DNA of 64,000 nt from Phycisphaeraceae bacterium (GCA_019636655.1 JAHBXB010000006.1:1-64000); one strand, 5' to 3'; counted from the first letter of the stretch, positions 29,247 to 38,010 are shown. The notes: a model not told the origin generated them from the letters alone. A program made the numbers and translations.

Positions 29247-30128
29247 ATGCACCCCTTAGTCCAATGTTCATTCCTGTCGTCCATGTCGCCGGTTGAGCAC
29301 CTAGTTCAGTTGGTCTTGAAGCACGGCGAGAGGATGGACTCCCGACAAGGGGAACTCTGGTTCCGAGGTCATGCTTGCTCCGATTGGGCATTGCTGCCAA
29401 AGGTCTTCCGTGCGGAGGTGCGGCTGGGTCGGTCTGCGGACTACGAGTCCGACATGTGCTGGAGGTTTAAGCTGGCCGCTCCGCCGCGGCATGCAAACTG
29501 TCCGTCGGTCGGTGATCACGGAAGCTGGCTCAGCCTGATGCAGCACTATGGATTGCCGACGAGGTTGCTGGATTGGACTGGTTCGTTGCTCACGGCGATG
29601 TATTTCGCTGTGGAGGATTGCAGTCACGACGACAAGGACGGGGCGATCTGGTTGTTGTCACCCGGGAAGCTGAATGAGTCAATGTCGGGGCAAGCCGGAC
29701 GGGTTAGGATGATGCACGACACCGATGTGGATAAACTCTTGGGGGACGCTTTTAACTATAAGAATAATTCAGAGGTTGTATACCCAGTACTTCCAACCGA
29801 GTGCGATGCCCGGATGATGATGCAGTTGAGCCGATTTACGCTTCATGGCTCGGCATCCAAGCTGTGCGAACGACCTGATGCAGGTGACTTCGTTGCTCAA
29901 ATCATTATCCCTCACGAAATGAAAGCTGGCTTGCGAGAACTGGCGACCATGCTCGGTGCAAGGGCAAGCGTCCTTTTCCCAGACCTAGGGGCTCTCGCTC
30001 GAGAGCTGGCAGTTAGCATGAATCCGATTGCTCCACTCGACCGTGCGGCTGCGACCAAACCAACGAAGGCAGCGATTGCGGCGGTTCCGAGCGAGAATGG
30101 TGTGGTTCGTGATGCGGGCGGCGGATGA
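29247..30128 (+). CDS. FRG-domain protein
   Basis: This is a 293-residue soluble protein with the FRG domain (PF08867). Visible motifs are WFRGH (about 38-42) with the following LLPKVFR, then QHYGLPTRLLDWTGSLLTAMYFAVED (about 99-124). The catalytic role of FRG is not firmly known; the domain is frequently found in phage-defence and mobile contexts. The gene is AT-richer than its neighbours, consistent with transfer. The last ~25 residues are Ala-rich and disordered. ATG 29247 has no Shine-Dalgarno but TAGCAT 6 nt upstream, fitting leaderless transcription; ATG 29283 (MSPVEHL) is an alternative start. It heads a group of zinc-ribbon membrane proteins. Confidence 0.85.
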   Translation: MHPLVQCSFLSSMSPVEHLVQLVLKHGERMDSRQGELWFRGHACSDWALLPKVFRAEVRLGRSADYESDMCWRFKLAAPPRHANCPSVGDHGSWLSLMQHYGLPTRLLDWTGSLLTAMYFAVEDCSHDDKDGAIWLLSPGKLNESMSGQAGRVRMMHDTDVDKLLGDAFNYKNNSEVVYPVLPTECDARMMMQLSRFTLHGSASKLCERPDAGDFVAQIIIPHEMKAGLRELATMLGARASVLFPDLGALARELAVSMNPIAPLDRAAATKPTKAAIAAVPSENGVVRDAGGG

Positions 30129-30226
30129 GCGTCTGGGTAGGTACCAACCAGAGGGCATGCGGTCCAATGTCGGCCAGGCCCTCGGGGGGTGGGGGGGTTG
30201 GGGGGCACGGTGCACCTCCGCATCAC

Positions 30227-30427
30227 CCGTATGCTGCCGCCACGATGACCGCCTCTGCCGCTCCGCCGCCGCCGCCCGGTGTCTCCCCGTACCAGCGCTG
30301 CGCGAAGTGCAAGTACCCCCTCAGGGGCCTCGCCCCCGACGCCCCCTGCCCCGAGTGCGGATCCACGGAGCGGGAAAGCCCCGTGTCGCGCCCGCCTCCG
30401 CGGTGGCTCTGGCTCTGGGCTCTGCCG
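30227..30427 (+). repeat. Tandem duplication, first copy
   Basis: About 200 bp, covering the -10 element, start codon and zinc-ribbon coding region of one gene, are repeated at 30678-30878 with better than 90% identity by eye. Confidence 0.85.
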
Positions 30428-30652
30428 GTAGCCACCCTCGTGGCGGGCTGCGCAGTCGCGTACTTCTTTTTCCCGCACCCGTTTCTTCCCGCCGTGCTCG
30501 CCATCGCCAACGCGCTCGTGACCGTCGCGACGGTGATCATCGCCCGGCCATCGTGCGACAAGATCGCCCTCGCGGTGGCCGCCGTGGGTGCGGCGAGCGC
30601 AACGTTCCTTGCCGTTGGCTTCGCCATGGGTGCGAGATTCGCCGGTTGGTGA
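30245..30652 (+). CDS. Small zinc-ribbon membrane protein, paralogue A
   Basis: This is a 135-residue protein. A Pro-rich start leads into a zinc ribbon CAKCKYPLRGL...CPECG (about residues 19-41) and three predicted membrane helices (about 58-78, 80-103, 110-133). The ribbon-plus-helices arrangement, with a 'CxxCxYxLRGL' signature, recurs in four other genes within 4 kb. ATG 30245 is supported by TATGCT 9 nt upstream and by exact conservation of this spacing in the paralogue at 30696; longer upstream frames are rejected. No enzymatic motif is visible. Possibly a membrane-anchored zinc sensor or adaptor, but this is unproven. Confidence 0.75.
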   Translation: MTASAAPPPPPGVSPYQRCAKCKYPLRGLAPDAPCPECGSTERESPVSRPPPRWLWLWALPVATLVAGCAVAYFFFPHPFLPAVLAIANALVTVATVIIARPSCDKIALAVAAVGAASATFLAVGFAMGARFAGW

Positions 30653-30677
30653 ACTGCGAGCCTCTGTTCGATCTCGC

Positions 30678-30878
30678 CCGTATGCTGCCGCCACGATGAC
30701 CGACACCGCCGCTCCGCCCCCGCCGCCCGGTGTCTCCTCGCACCAGCGCTGCGCGAAGTGCAAGTACCCCCTCAGGGGCCTCGCCCCCGATGCCCCCTGC
30801 CCCGAGTGCGGATCCACGGAGCGGGAAAGCCCCGTGTCGCGCCCGCCCCCGCGCTGGCTCTGGCTCTGGGCCCTGCCA
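30678..30878 (+). repeat. Tandem duplication, second copy
   Basis: This is the second copy of the 30227-30427 segment. Divergence begins just inside the first membrane helix. Confidence 0.85.
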
Positions 30879-31112
30879 ATGGTCGTTTTCGTGACGGGGT
30901 TTGCGGTTCAGTATTTCGGCAAGGGCGAGCGCTGGGGCATGCTCATTCCCCCCGTCTTCGCCGTCGGCAGCATGCTCGTGACCGCCGGGACCGCGGTCCT
31001 CACGCGGTCGTTTCGTGAGAAGGGGATCATTCTGGCGACCGCCCTGGGCACTGGGGGCGTGACGTTCGTTGCCGGCTACTTCGCCTTGGCCGCGAGATTC
31101 GTCGGCTGGTGA
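30696..31112 (+). CDS. Small zinc-ribbon membrane protein, paralogue B
   Basis: This is a 138-residue paralogue of the preceding protein. The first ~58 residues, including the zinc ribbon CAKCKYPLRGL...CPECG, are nearly identical. The membrane helices have diverged strongly in sequence but keep number and spacing, ending alike in AARFVGW versus GARFAGW. TATGCT (30681-30686) lies 9 nt before the ATG. The pattern suggests a recent tandem duplication or gene conversion of the ribbon end with older divergence of the membrane part. The stop is 10 bp from the stop of the convergent next gene. Confidence 0.75.
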   Translation: MTDTAAPPPPPGVSSHQRCAKCKYPLRGLAPDAPCPECGSTERESPVSRPPPRWLWLWALPMVVFVTGFAVQYFGKGERWGMLIPPVFAVGSMLVTAGTAVLTRSFREKGIILATALGTGGVTFVAGYFALAARFVGW

Positions 31113-31122
31113 GCGGCGAGCC

Positions 31123-31977
31123 TCAGTGCCAGCGCTCGGTGAACGTGCACATCGCCGTGTAACCAACCAGGGAGACCGCAATCAGCGTCATCACCCCCAC
31201 GCCGGTGGCGGCCGCCAGGGCGTCCGCCGCGCGGCGGGTCGTCCGCGTGGCGATCGTGATGATCAGGGTCAGCGTCAGGTTGAAGAAGAGGAACGCGATC
31301 GGGGCTCCGAGCGCCAGCGTCGCCGCGTGCCTCCAGTCCGCGGCGGCCGTGATCATCATGTACGCGGCCACGCACCCCGCGATGCCAGAGGCGATCGGGA
31401 GCGTCCAGAGGGCGAGCCAGCGCGGCGCCGCCCGATGACCGGGGAGGTCTTCCCCGCCCGCGCCGGACCCCCGCGGCGCCGTTCCGCACTCCGGACACGC
31501 CCAGCCGCGGTCAAGGCCGCGGAGGTCGTACCCGCATCGCCGGCACCGGAAGGCATCCCTGCCCTCGCCCCACCGCCGCATCCACACCGTCGCGGCGATC
31601 GCCGCGCCCAGCGGGATCCACGTGGGGCAGTACAGCGTCATGGTCTGGAAGTCGCTGGGGCCGAGAATGGATGGGGAACACCGCCACTCGAACTTCGGCC
31701 ACCAGAGATTGCCGGGTGGTGGCCCCCAGTAGTCAAGCGACGAGCGGAGAGCACCGCTTGGCCATGGACCGAACTGCCGAACGGGACGCGGTCCGTCGGC
31801 CAGGATTCCGACCGAGATGCTCCCACGCTCGAACCCCGCGCCGACACGAAGAGGGAGGCGTCCGGGCAGATACGGATACCAGGAACACACCAGGGGAAAA
31901 CTGATGCACGAAACAACCAACGTAACCGCGAGGACGACGTACATGAGCCACAGACGCCGACCGCTGTTGCCAGCCAT
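31123..31977 (-). CDS. Membrane protein with internal zinc ribbon
   Basis: This is a 284-residue protein. One N-terminal membrane helix (about 8-30) is followed by an extracytoplasmic domain, a second helix (about 118-136), a zinc ribbon CRRCGYDLRGL...CPECG (about 144-165) and three further helices (about 184-280). It is convergent with the two small ribbon proteins and shares their signature. The start at 31977 has TAGCCT exactly 6 nt upstream on the minus strand, as does the next gene at 32555, and no Shine-Dalgarno. Function unknown; the repeated ribbon suggests a common partner for the whole cluster. Confidence 0.75.
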   Translation of the reverse strand: MAGNSGRRLWLMYVVLAVTLVVSCISFPLVCSWYPYLPGRLPLRVGAGFERGSISVGILADGPRPVRQFGPWPSGALRSSLDYWGPPPGNLWWPKFEWRCSPSILGPSDFQTMTLYCPTWIPLGAAIAATVWMRRWGEGRDAFRCRRCGYDLRGLDRGWACPECGTAPRGSGAGGEDLPGHRAAPRWLALWTLPIASGIAGCVAAYMMITAAADWRHAATLALGAPIAFLFFNLTLTLIITIATRTTRRAADALAAATGVGVMTLIAVSLVGYTAMCTFTERWH

Positions 31978-32045
31978 GCAGTGAGGCTAGCAATATTCGG
32001 ATGTCCGACATGTATCAAGATGGTCACAACGTGATCGACGGACTC

Positions 32046-32555
32046 TTACCTGCGGGCTTTGAGGTGTGGGTCGGGTGTGGTGGCTCTGGTACCCTCGGCC
32101 GCGGTCGCCCCGCACTCCGGGCACTCGCGGCCGTGGCCGAAGCCGCGAAGGTCGTACCCGCATCGCTGGCAGAGATGATCCTCAGTGGCGGCATGCCGCC
32201 GATACGTCCACACCGCCATGCCGATCGCGCCGCACAGCGGGATCCACACCGGGCACGCCAGCATGCCGGTGCATCGGACGGTGTTCACCGCGACGATCGG
32301 CCACCACGCCACACCCGATCGATTCAGACCCGCGGCCGTCGAATGAATGTAACCCATGCACCCGCGTGGGGGACTCCTCCAATCGCTCTCCACCACGAAG
32401 CACCCGCGGCAGACCCCGACACTGACAAGAACCGGCGAGGTCACTCGCAGCGGGCTCCAGAAGCACTCCAGGAACAGGCCGGCATAGGACACGGCCGCGA
32501 CCGCCGCCAACGCGGCATACATCCGTCGCACCCTTCGCCCGCCGATCCGAGCCAT
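32046..32555 (-). CDS. Membrane protein with C-terminal zinc ribbon
   Basis: This is a 169-residue protein related to the first half of the 31123-31977 product. One N-terminal helix (about 10-32), an extracytoplasmic domain with several Cys, and a second helix (about 96-117) with the CPVWIPL segment are shared with the neighbour (CPTWIPL). A zinc ribbon CQRCGYDLRGF...CPECG (about 128-148) follows, but the three C-terminal helices are missing. It may be a short paralogue or a truncated copy. TAGCCT lies 6 nt before ATG on the minus strand. Confidence 0.72.
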   Translation of the reverse strand: MARIGGRRVRRMYAALAAVAAVSYAGLFLECFWSPLRVTSPVLVSVGVCRGCFVVESDWRSPPRGCMGYIHSTAAGLNRSGVAWWPIVAVNTVRCTGMLACPVWIPLCGAIGMAVWTYRRHAATEDHLCQRCGYDLRGFGHGRECPECGATAAEGTRATTPDPHLKARR

Positions 32556-32721
32556 GCAAGAAGGCTAGGGCACGCGGCGTCGCCACCCTGGCGGCGCTGC
32601 TGGGCTTGGCGTGGATGACCGCACGCGGCTGACCTCGCGTTCGACCCCGCCCGCGCTCCCCGTGCACCCGCCCGCGGCTACATGAGGCCATGCGGCGGTC
32701 GGTGTACGGTATTCTCTCCGC

Positions 32722-33984
32722 ATGATTCCGGACGCCGGCAACATCCGCCAGATCACCGCCGAACACCTCGCCGGCCTGGTGTCGGCTGGTGTGCGCGAGC
32801 GCCTGGTGCTCCGCTTCAAGCCGCAGCCATACGAGCCGAACGACAAGGGAGACCGCGAGTGGTGCCGAGATCTCTCTGCCTTTGCGAACACCGAGGGCGG
32901 CTGCATCATCATCGGCGTTGCCGAGAAGGACGGGCAGGCGAGCGAGTGCGAAGGGATCGAGAACGCCGGAGTCGACGCACTGCTCGCTCGACTGACCCAG
33001 TGCGCCGAGTCGAGCATCCACCCGCGTGTGTCACTCCGGCACGCGGTCGTTTCACTGCCCAGCGGAAGAGTGGTCCTGCTCCTGGCGACCGAGAAGAGCA
33101 GGGCGGCCCCTCATATGTGCCACGCCGGCGAGGACATGCGGTTCTACAAGCGAACGGGCGCCGGCGCGGAGGCCATGGACGACCGGGAAGTGCGGCGCGC
33201 GTGCATGGAAACACACGAAGCCGAAGAGCGCGCGAGGCCCAGTCTCGCCGCCAGGTTGGTCCCGGTTGTGCGGCGGTCGATGCTCGTGTTCGTCCTTGTT
33301 TTTCTGTTGGCGTACGCCGTGTGTGGCTATGTGCTCGTTGCCAATCCGCTGCTCGGCGAGCACGACGCGTTTAGGTACCACCCGTCTGACGTCGTAAGTC
33401 TCGGTGCCGAGATGGCGGCGCATTATGAACTCATTCGGCTTGACGACGGCAGCATCGCCGTGGGCCGGTGTGTTGATGCAAACGATCCGGATGACCAGTC
33501 GCCCGCTGGAGTCCTTCTTGGCACTGCAATGATCGAACTGGACGTGACCAGTTCCGGGTATCCAGAGAAAACCACCCGAGAGTGGTCCCTGACGGTGACG
33601 GACATTGAACCGACCGAGTCGGGCCCGCCCGCGACATCGGCAGTCGCGTGGAGAGCGGCCGTCGCGGAGGGCATATCCAACGCGGGCTACAGCATCCCGC
33701 CGGTGCCACCAGAGCTCCTGGCAGGAGGTGCCCATGCGCAGACGTTCGACCTGTATCAGTACGGTCACAACGCGATTGTTCGCGTGTGGTACTCGCGCTG
33801 GTGGCTCTGGGCGTGCATCCTGAGCGCGGCCGCGATCACCGGTGTGGTGAGCCGTGGCTGGTTCAAGAGGGCGATTCATGGGCGGGGGATGTGTCGCATG
33901 TGCGGCTACGACCGTGGGGGACTGTCGCTGTCTACACCATGCCCGGAGTGCGGAGCCCCGGCTTCGGCTGGGCCGGTAGATTGA
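32722..33984 (+). CDS. AlbA_2 (Schlafen-type) protein with membrane helices and zinc ribbon
   Basis: This is a 420-residue protein with a novel-looking architecture. The N-terminal AlbA_2 domain (about 1-160) shows FKPQPYE, EWCRDLSAFANTEGGCIIIGV and FYKRTGAG. This domain is known from Schlafen-like proteins and bacterial putative nucleic-acid-binding regulators. It is followed by a membrane helix (about 186-207), an extracytoplasmic domain (about 208-360), a second helix (about 363-384) and a C-terminal zinc ribbon CRMCGYDRGGL...CPECG (about 394-414) of the same type as its neighbours. Both the AlbA_2 domain and the ribbon would face the cytoplasm. TATTCT lies 6 nt before ATG 32722. Tethered nucleic-acid binding or signalling is inference. 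Confidence 0.82.
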   Translation: MIPDAGNIRQITAEHLAGLVSAGVRERLVLRFKPQPYEPNDKGDREWCRDLSAFANTEGGCIIIGVAEKDGQASECEGIENAGVDALLARLTQCAESSIHPRVSLRHAVVSLPSGRVVLLLATEKSRAAPHMCHAGEDMRFYKRTGAGAEAMDDREVRRACMETHEAEERARPSLAARLVPVVRRSMLVFVLVFLLAYAVCGYVLVANPLLGEHDAFRYHPSDVVSLGAEMAAHYELIRLDDGSIAVGRCVDANDPDDQSPAGVLLGTAMIELDVTSSGYPEKTTREWSLTVTDIEPTESGPPATSAVAWRAAVAEGISNAGYSIPPVPPELLAGGAHAQTFDLYQYGHNAIVRVWYSRWWLWACILSAAAITGVVSRGWFKRAIHGRGMCRMCGYDRGGLSLSTPCPECGAPASAGPVD

Positions 33985-34079
33985 CGAACGCCCCGCAAAC
34001 AACAACCCTCTTGAACATCCCTCCCGCTCTGGTACCGTGACTCATACGTCCACACCTGCCAGAGAGAGAGAGGGATCCC

Positions 34080-35351
34080 GTGACCATCCCCGCCTACCCC
34101 GTCCGCCCCGGCACCGTCGCCGCCGCGATCCTCTCCATCGCGCTCCTCGCCCCCGCTGCCCCGGCGCAGCAGTGGACCGTGACCAACCTCCAGCCCGCCT
34201 CCGCATCCTCTTCGGGCGCCTTTGGTGTCAGCGCGGCCGAGCAGGTCGGCCGGGCCCGCGTCGGCGGGGTGGCCGGTGCGCTCCATGCCAGCGCCTGGTC
34301 CGGCTCTGCGCTCACCTGGCTCGATCTGCACCCCGCGCTCCCCGCCGCCATCTCATCGACCTGTTACGCCACCAACGGCGCGCAGCAGGTGGGCGTCGTC
34401 TTCCTCGACACCGGCCTTCCCCACGCCGGGCTCTGGACCGGCACCGCCGCGTCTTGGATCGACCTCAACCCCGCCGGCGCCACCGACTCCGCCGCGTACG
34501 CCGTGAGCCCCACCTCCGAAGTGCCCATCATGCAGCAGGCGGGCTTCGCGATCATCGCGGGCGTCACCCGCGCGGGCACCTGGTCCGGCTCCGCGGCGAC
34601 CTGGGTTGATCTGCACCCCGCCGGCGCGGCCTCGTCCTACGTCTACGCCACCACCGGCTCCCAGCAGTCCGGCTACGCCCGCATAGGCAACGAGGACCAC
34701 GCGTGCATGTGGACCGGTACACCCGAGTCGTGGGTCGACCTCAACCCCGCGGGGTCGACCGGCTCGGGCATCTCCGCCGCGAGCGGCAACCAGCAGGCGG
34801 GCTTCGCGACCATCGGCGGCGTGCGCCGCGCCGGCCTCTGGACCGGCACCGCGGCGTCATGGGTGGACCTGCACCCCATTGGCGGCGGGGGAGGTGAGGG
34901 GGCGACCGAGTCGCAGGCCTACGCCACCAACGGTGTGCAGCAGGCCGGTCACGCCACGCTCGGCGGCAACCGCCACGCCTGCGTGTGGAGCGGCTCCGCC
35001 GCCACGTGGGTCGACCTGCACGCCTACCTCCCCGCGACGTTCCGCTCCTCCGACGCCCGCGGCATCTGGACCGAGGGATCGACGACCTACATCGCGGGCT
35101 TTGGCTACAACACGCTAACGAGCCGCGATGAGGCCCTGCTCTGGGTTTCGATCTGCCAAGGCTGTCCCGGCGACTACGACTGCGACGGCGAGGTCGCCCC
35201 GGCGGACATCGGCGCGTTCATCAACGTCTGGTTCACCAGCGTGCAGAACGGCACCCTCGAGGGCGACTTTGACCACAGCGGCGCGGTGGACCCAGTGGAC
35301 ATCGCGACGTTCATCGGCGTCTGGTTCGCGGGCGTCTCGAACGGGTGCTGA
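34080..35351 (+). CDS. Repeat-rich secreted protein with C-terminal dockerin-like module
   Basis: This is a 423-residue exported protein starting at GTG 34080 with a purine-rich AGAGAGAGAGAGGGA just upstream. The signal peptide ends near AAPAQQW. About six repeats of roughly 53 residues follow, with the pattern 'H.A.WTGTAASWVDL(H/N)PAG....AYAT.G.QQAGYA', again HAF-like. The dockerin-like tail (YDCDGEVAPADIGAFINVW and GDFDHSGAVDPVDIATFIGVW) ends SNGC. A run of five Gly plus Glu-Gly in the last repeats corresponds to a G-rich DNA insertion (around 34884-34903). Function unknown. Confidence 0.83.
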   Translation: MTIPAYPVRPGTVAAAILSIALLAPAAPAQQWTVTNLQPASASSSGAFGVSAAEQVGRARVGGVAGALHASAWSGSALTWLDLHPALPAAISSTCYATNGAQQVGVVFLDTGLPHAGLWTGTAASWIDLNPAGATDSAAYAVSPTSEVPIMQQAGFAIIAGVTRAGTWSGSAATWVDLHPAGAASSYVYATTGSQQSGYARIGNEDHACMWTGTPESWVDLNPAGSTGSGISAASGNQQAGFATIGGVRRAGLWTGTAASWVDLHPIGGGGGEGATESQAYATNGVQQAGHATLGGNRHACVWSGSAATWVDLHAYLPATFRSSDARGIWTEGSTTYIAGFGYNTLTSRDEALLWVSICQGCPGDYDCDGEVAPADIGAFINVWFTSVQNGTLEGDFDHSGAVDPVDIATFIGVWFAGVSNGC

Positions 35352-35526
35352 GGCCCTGAGTCCGAGAATTGCCCAGTTTTCCAGCTCCGGGTGAAGATGA
35401 GGGTTGGGCCGATGCCCCGAACGGGTCATTCGGACGCCCTTCAACCACCCTGTGCGGAGATAGGCAAGGTCGCCGCGCCACCGCACAAATGCACGTGGAG
35501 AATGCATCAAACCGATGAGCCAGCCG

Positions 35527-35555
35527 TTGACCCGCCACACCCTTGGCAGTAGGGT
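35527..35555 (+). promoter_or_regulatory. Promoter of the 35593 gene
   Basis: TTGACC (35527-35532) and TAGGGT (35550-35555) are 17 bp apart. The implied transcript start lies after ATG 35515, which supports ATG 35593 as the true start. Confidence 0.5.
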
Positions 35556-35592
35556 GAGTGGTCCCGGGGATACTGGCAATGGGGCCTTTTTC

Positions 35593-38010
35593 ATGCGTTT
35601 GTTTGTGCTCGCACGAACCATCCTGTTCGGCGCCGCGTTGTGGTGCGTCGAGGCGGCCTTCGCCGGGCCGCCGGAGGGGTGTCGTGTCGGCGCGGGGCTC
35701 CAGCAGGTCAACGACTTCGGGTATGACAACGCGTTCGTCGATGTCGTGAAGCAGTCCCGCCCCTTCGGTTCCCCCGGCACGCCCTGGGACGAGTCGAGCC
35801 CGCTCGATGCCAACGGCTGGCCGATCGGCGACTGCGGCGTCGTCCTCATGAGCGGCGTCGATGGCCAGCCCGGCTTTGGCGGGACCTACCGCATCTCCTT
35901 CGAGTGCGTGACGACGCCCACGATCTCGACCGTCGTGTGCCCCGGCACCATCCACGATGTCGTCCGCAACCCGGCCACCGGCGTCGTCACCGCGCTGCTC
36001 GACTACCCGGAGGCTACCGCCAGCAGCCTCAACCTCGCGTTCACCGGCACCGTCAACGGCATCCGCAACCTCCGCGTCATCCGCCCGGGCTACTCCGACA
36101 CGGCCGTATTCACGACGCCGTTCCTGAATCACATCCAGCGTTTCCGGACACTGCGGTTCATGGACTGGACACGCACCAACGGCGACCCTGAGAGGCTCTG
36201 GTCCGATCGTGCGACAACCTCGTCGGTCTCCTACGCCGGCGACGAAGGCGTCCCGTGGGAGGTCTGCATCGACCTGTGCAACCGCGTCGGGGCGGACCTG
36301 TGGGTCAACATCCCGCACATGGCCGACGACGAGTACGTGACCGAGCTCGCGGCGCTGATCCAGAATCGGCTCCAGCCGCAGCTCAAGGTTTACGTCGAGT
36401 ACAGCAACGAAGTGTGGAACTACGGGCTCCCGCAGGCGGTGTGGAACCTGGAGCAGGCCGTCCGCGAGGGAACCTCGGGCGTCGCGCCCTACGGCTACGA
36501 CGGGCTTACCGATGAGCAGGTCTGGTCGTGGCGTCGCGTCGCCTTCCGCCTCAAGCAGATCTCGGATGACTTCCGCGAAGTCTTCGGCCCCGATCAGATG
36601 ATGAGCCGCATCCGCCCCGTTTACGCCGCCCAGATCAGTTTCATCGGCCAGCACGACACCGGCCTCAGTTTCATCGAAGACAACTACGGTCCGCCGTCGA
36701 ACTATTTCTATGCCATCGCCGGCGCGCCCTATTTCGGCCCTGACAATGCCGTGGTCCCGCACACCCCGTCGGGCACCATCGCCGACCAGGCCGATGCGCT
36801 CCTGACCGCGATGGCCAAGAGCGCCTCCTACTGGGCCCAGTCCCGCGAGATGCGGGTGCTCTCGACCCTCGCCTCGTTCCACCGCCTCCGCCTGCTGGCG
36901 TACGAAGGCGGCCCGGACACCGTCGGCCCCGACTACATCCAGGCCAAGCGAGCGGCGTCCTACAGCCCGCGCATGCAGACCATCTGCGAGGACTACCTCA
37001 ACGACTGGGCCCGCGCCGGCGGCGGCCTCTTCATGTGGTACGTCGCGGGCGCCGGTACCTGGCAGTCGCAGAACGGCACGTTCACCATGGTCGAGGCGAT
37101 CTCCGACACCAGCAACCCGAAACTCGACGCCATCTCCTCGATCCTCGCGGCGAGCCCGCCCTCGCCCACCGTCGGCAAGGTGATCCCCGGTGAGATCGAC
37201 GCCCGCTTCCACGCGTACCACCTCCCGGCGGCGATCGAAGAACCTTTCCTTGGCTCGCTCGCGATCAACCAGGAGTACTACTTCCCCGTCCGCGCCGGCC
37301 AGTCCGGAATCTACCCCATCCGCCTCATGATGGGCTCCGACCAGACGCCCTCGTCGATCCAGGTCTCCACCGGGCCGGGCCAGGTCGCCGTGCTGTGGGC
37401 GCCCTTCACCGGCTCCAGCACCATCTTCGCCCCGACCGCGACCGCCAACCTCGCGCTTACCGCGGGCCCCGGCGCCATCCGCCTGCGCATCCTCAATAAC
37501 TATGCCTACAACGTTCAGAGCCTCCTCGTCGAGGCCCCGTGCCTGACGCTGACCTTGGAGCCTGCCTCGGTCGCCGGCTGCCGGACGCAGGACGCGGTCT
37601 TCGCCGTCGCCGCCTCCGGGGCTGGACCCATCTCCTACCGCTGGCAGCGCGACGGCGCCCCGCTCCTCGACGGCGCCACCGGCATCGGCTCTGTGATCAC
37701 CGGCGCCTCCTCGCCGACTCTCCGGATCCTCCACCCCCGGCCCGGCGATCGCGGCGAGTACCGGTGCGTCGTCACCGGCTCGTGCGGCTCTGTTCCCAGT
37801 TCCGCCGCGAGCCTGTCCCTCTGCGAGGCCGACATCAACTGCGACGGCGTGGTCGACCCCTCGGATGTGGCCGGTTTCGTGGCGATCTGGGCCGCGAGCC
37901 TCGCGAACTACAACCCCGATGCCGACTTCGACGCCGACGGCCAGATCTCGCCATCCGACATCGCGGCGTATATCAGCGTGTGGCTCCAATCGGTCGTCAC
38001 GCCCTGCTGA
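35593..38010 (+). CDS. Secreted glycosidase-like protein with Ig-like and dockerin-like modules
   Basis: This is an 805-residue exported protein with a signal peptide (about 1-24). The large domain (about 30-560) resembles a TIM-barrel carbohydrate-active fold: DLWVNIPHMADDEYV, then KVYVEYSNEVWNYG, where the Glu residues could be acid/base or nucleophile, and LAYEGGPDTVG. I recall such proteins in planctomycetes being annotated as cellulose-binding or glycosyl-hydrolase-like; substrate is unknown. A beta domain (about 560-640) follows, then an Ig-like domain (about 650-740) and a dockerin-like tail (INCDGVVDPSDVAGFVAIW and ADFDADGQISPSDIAAYISVW) ending TPC. ATG 35593 is chosen over 35515 because it gives a proper signal peptide. 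Confidence 0.8.
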   Translation: MRLFVLARTILFGAALWCVEAAFAGPPEGCRVGAGLQQVNDFGYDNAFVDVVKQSRPFGSPGTPWDESSPLDANGWPIGDCGVVLMSGVDGQPGFGGTYRISFECVTTPTISTVVCPGTIHDVVRNPATGVVTALLDYPEATASSLNLAFTGTVNGIRNLRVIRPGYSDTAVFTTPFLNHIQRFRTLRFMDWTRTNGDPERLWSDRATTSSVSYAGDEGVPWEVCIDLCNRVGADLWVNIPHMADDEYVTELAALIQNRLQPQLKVYVEYSNEVWNYGLPQAVWNLEQAVREGTSGVAPYGYDGLTDEQVWSWRRVAFRLKQISDDFREVFGPDQMMSRIRPVYAAQISFIGQHDTGLSFIEDNYGPPSNYFYAIAGAPYFGPDNAVVPHTPSGTIADQADALLTAMAKSASYWAQSREMRVLSTLASFHRLRLLAYEGGPDTVGPDYIQAKRAASYSPRMQTICEDYLNDWARAGGGLFMWYVAGAGTWQSQNGTFTMVEAISDTSNPKLDAISSILAASPPSPTVGKVIPGEIDARFHAYHLPAAIEEPFLGSLAINQEYYFPVRAGQSGIYPIRLMMGSDQTPSSIQVSTGPGQVAVLWAPFTGSSTIFAPTATANLALTAGPGAIRLRILNNYAYNVQSLLVEAPCLTLTLEPASVAGCRTQDAVFAVAASGAGPISYRWQRDGAPLLDGATGIGSVITGASSPTLRILHPRPGDRGEYRCVVTGSCGSVPSSAASLSLCEADINCDGVVDPSDVAGFVAIWAASLANYNPDADFDADGQISPSDIAAYISVWLQSVVTPC

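Noticed and set aside
35311-37989. 892-codon open frame on the minus strand
   Set aside because: It is antisense to the glycosidase-like gene, has shadow composition and no start signal; the plus-strand product has a signal peptide and recognisable domains.
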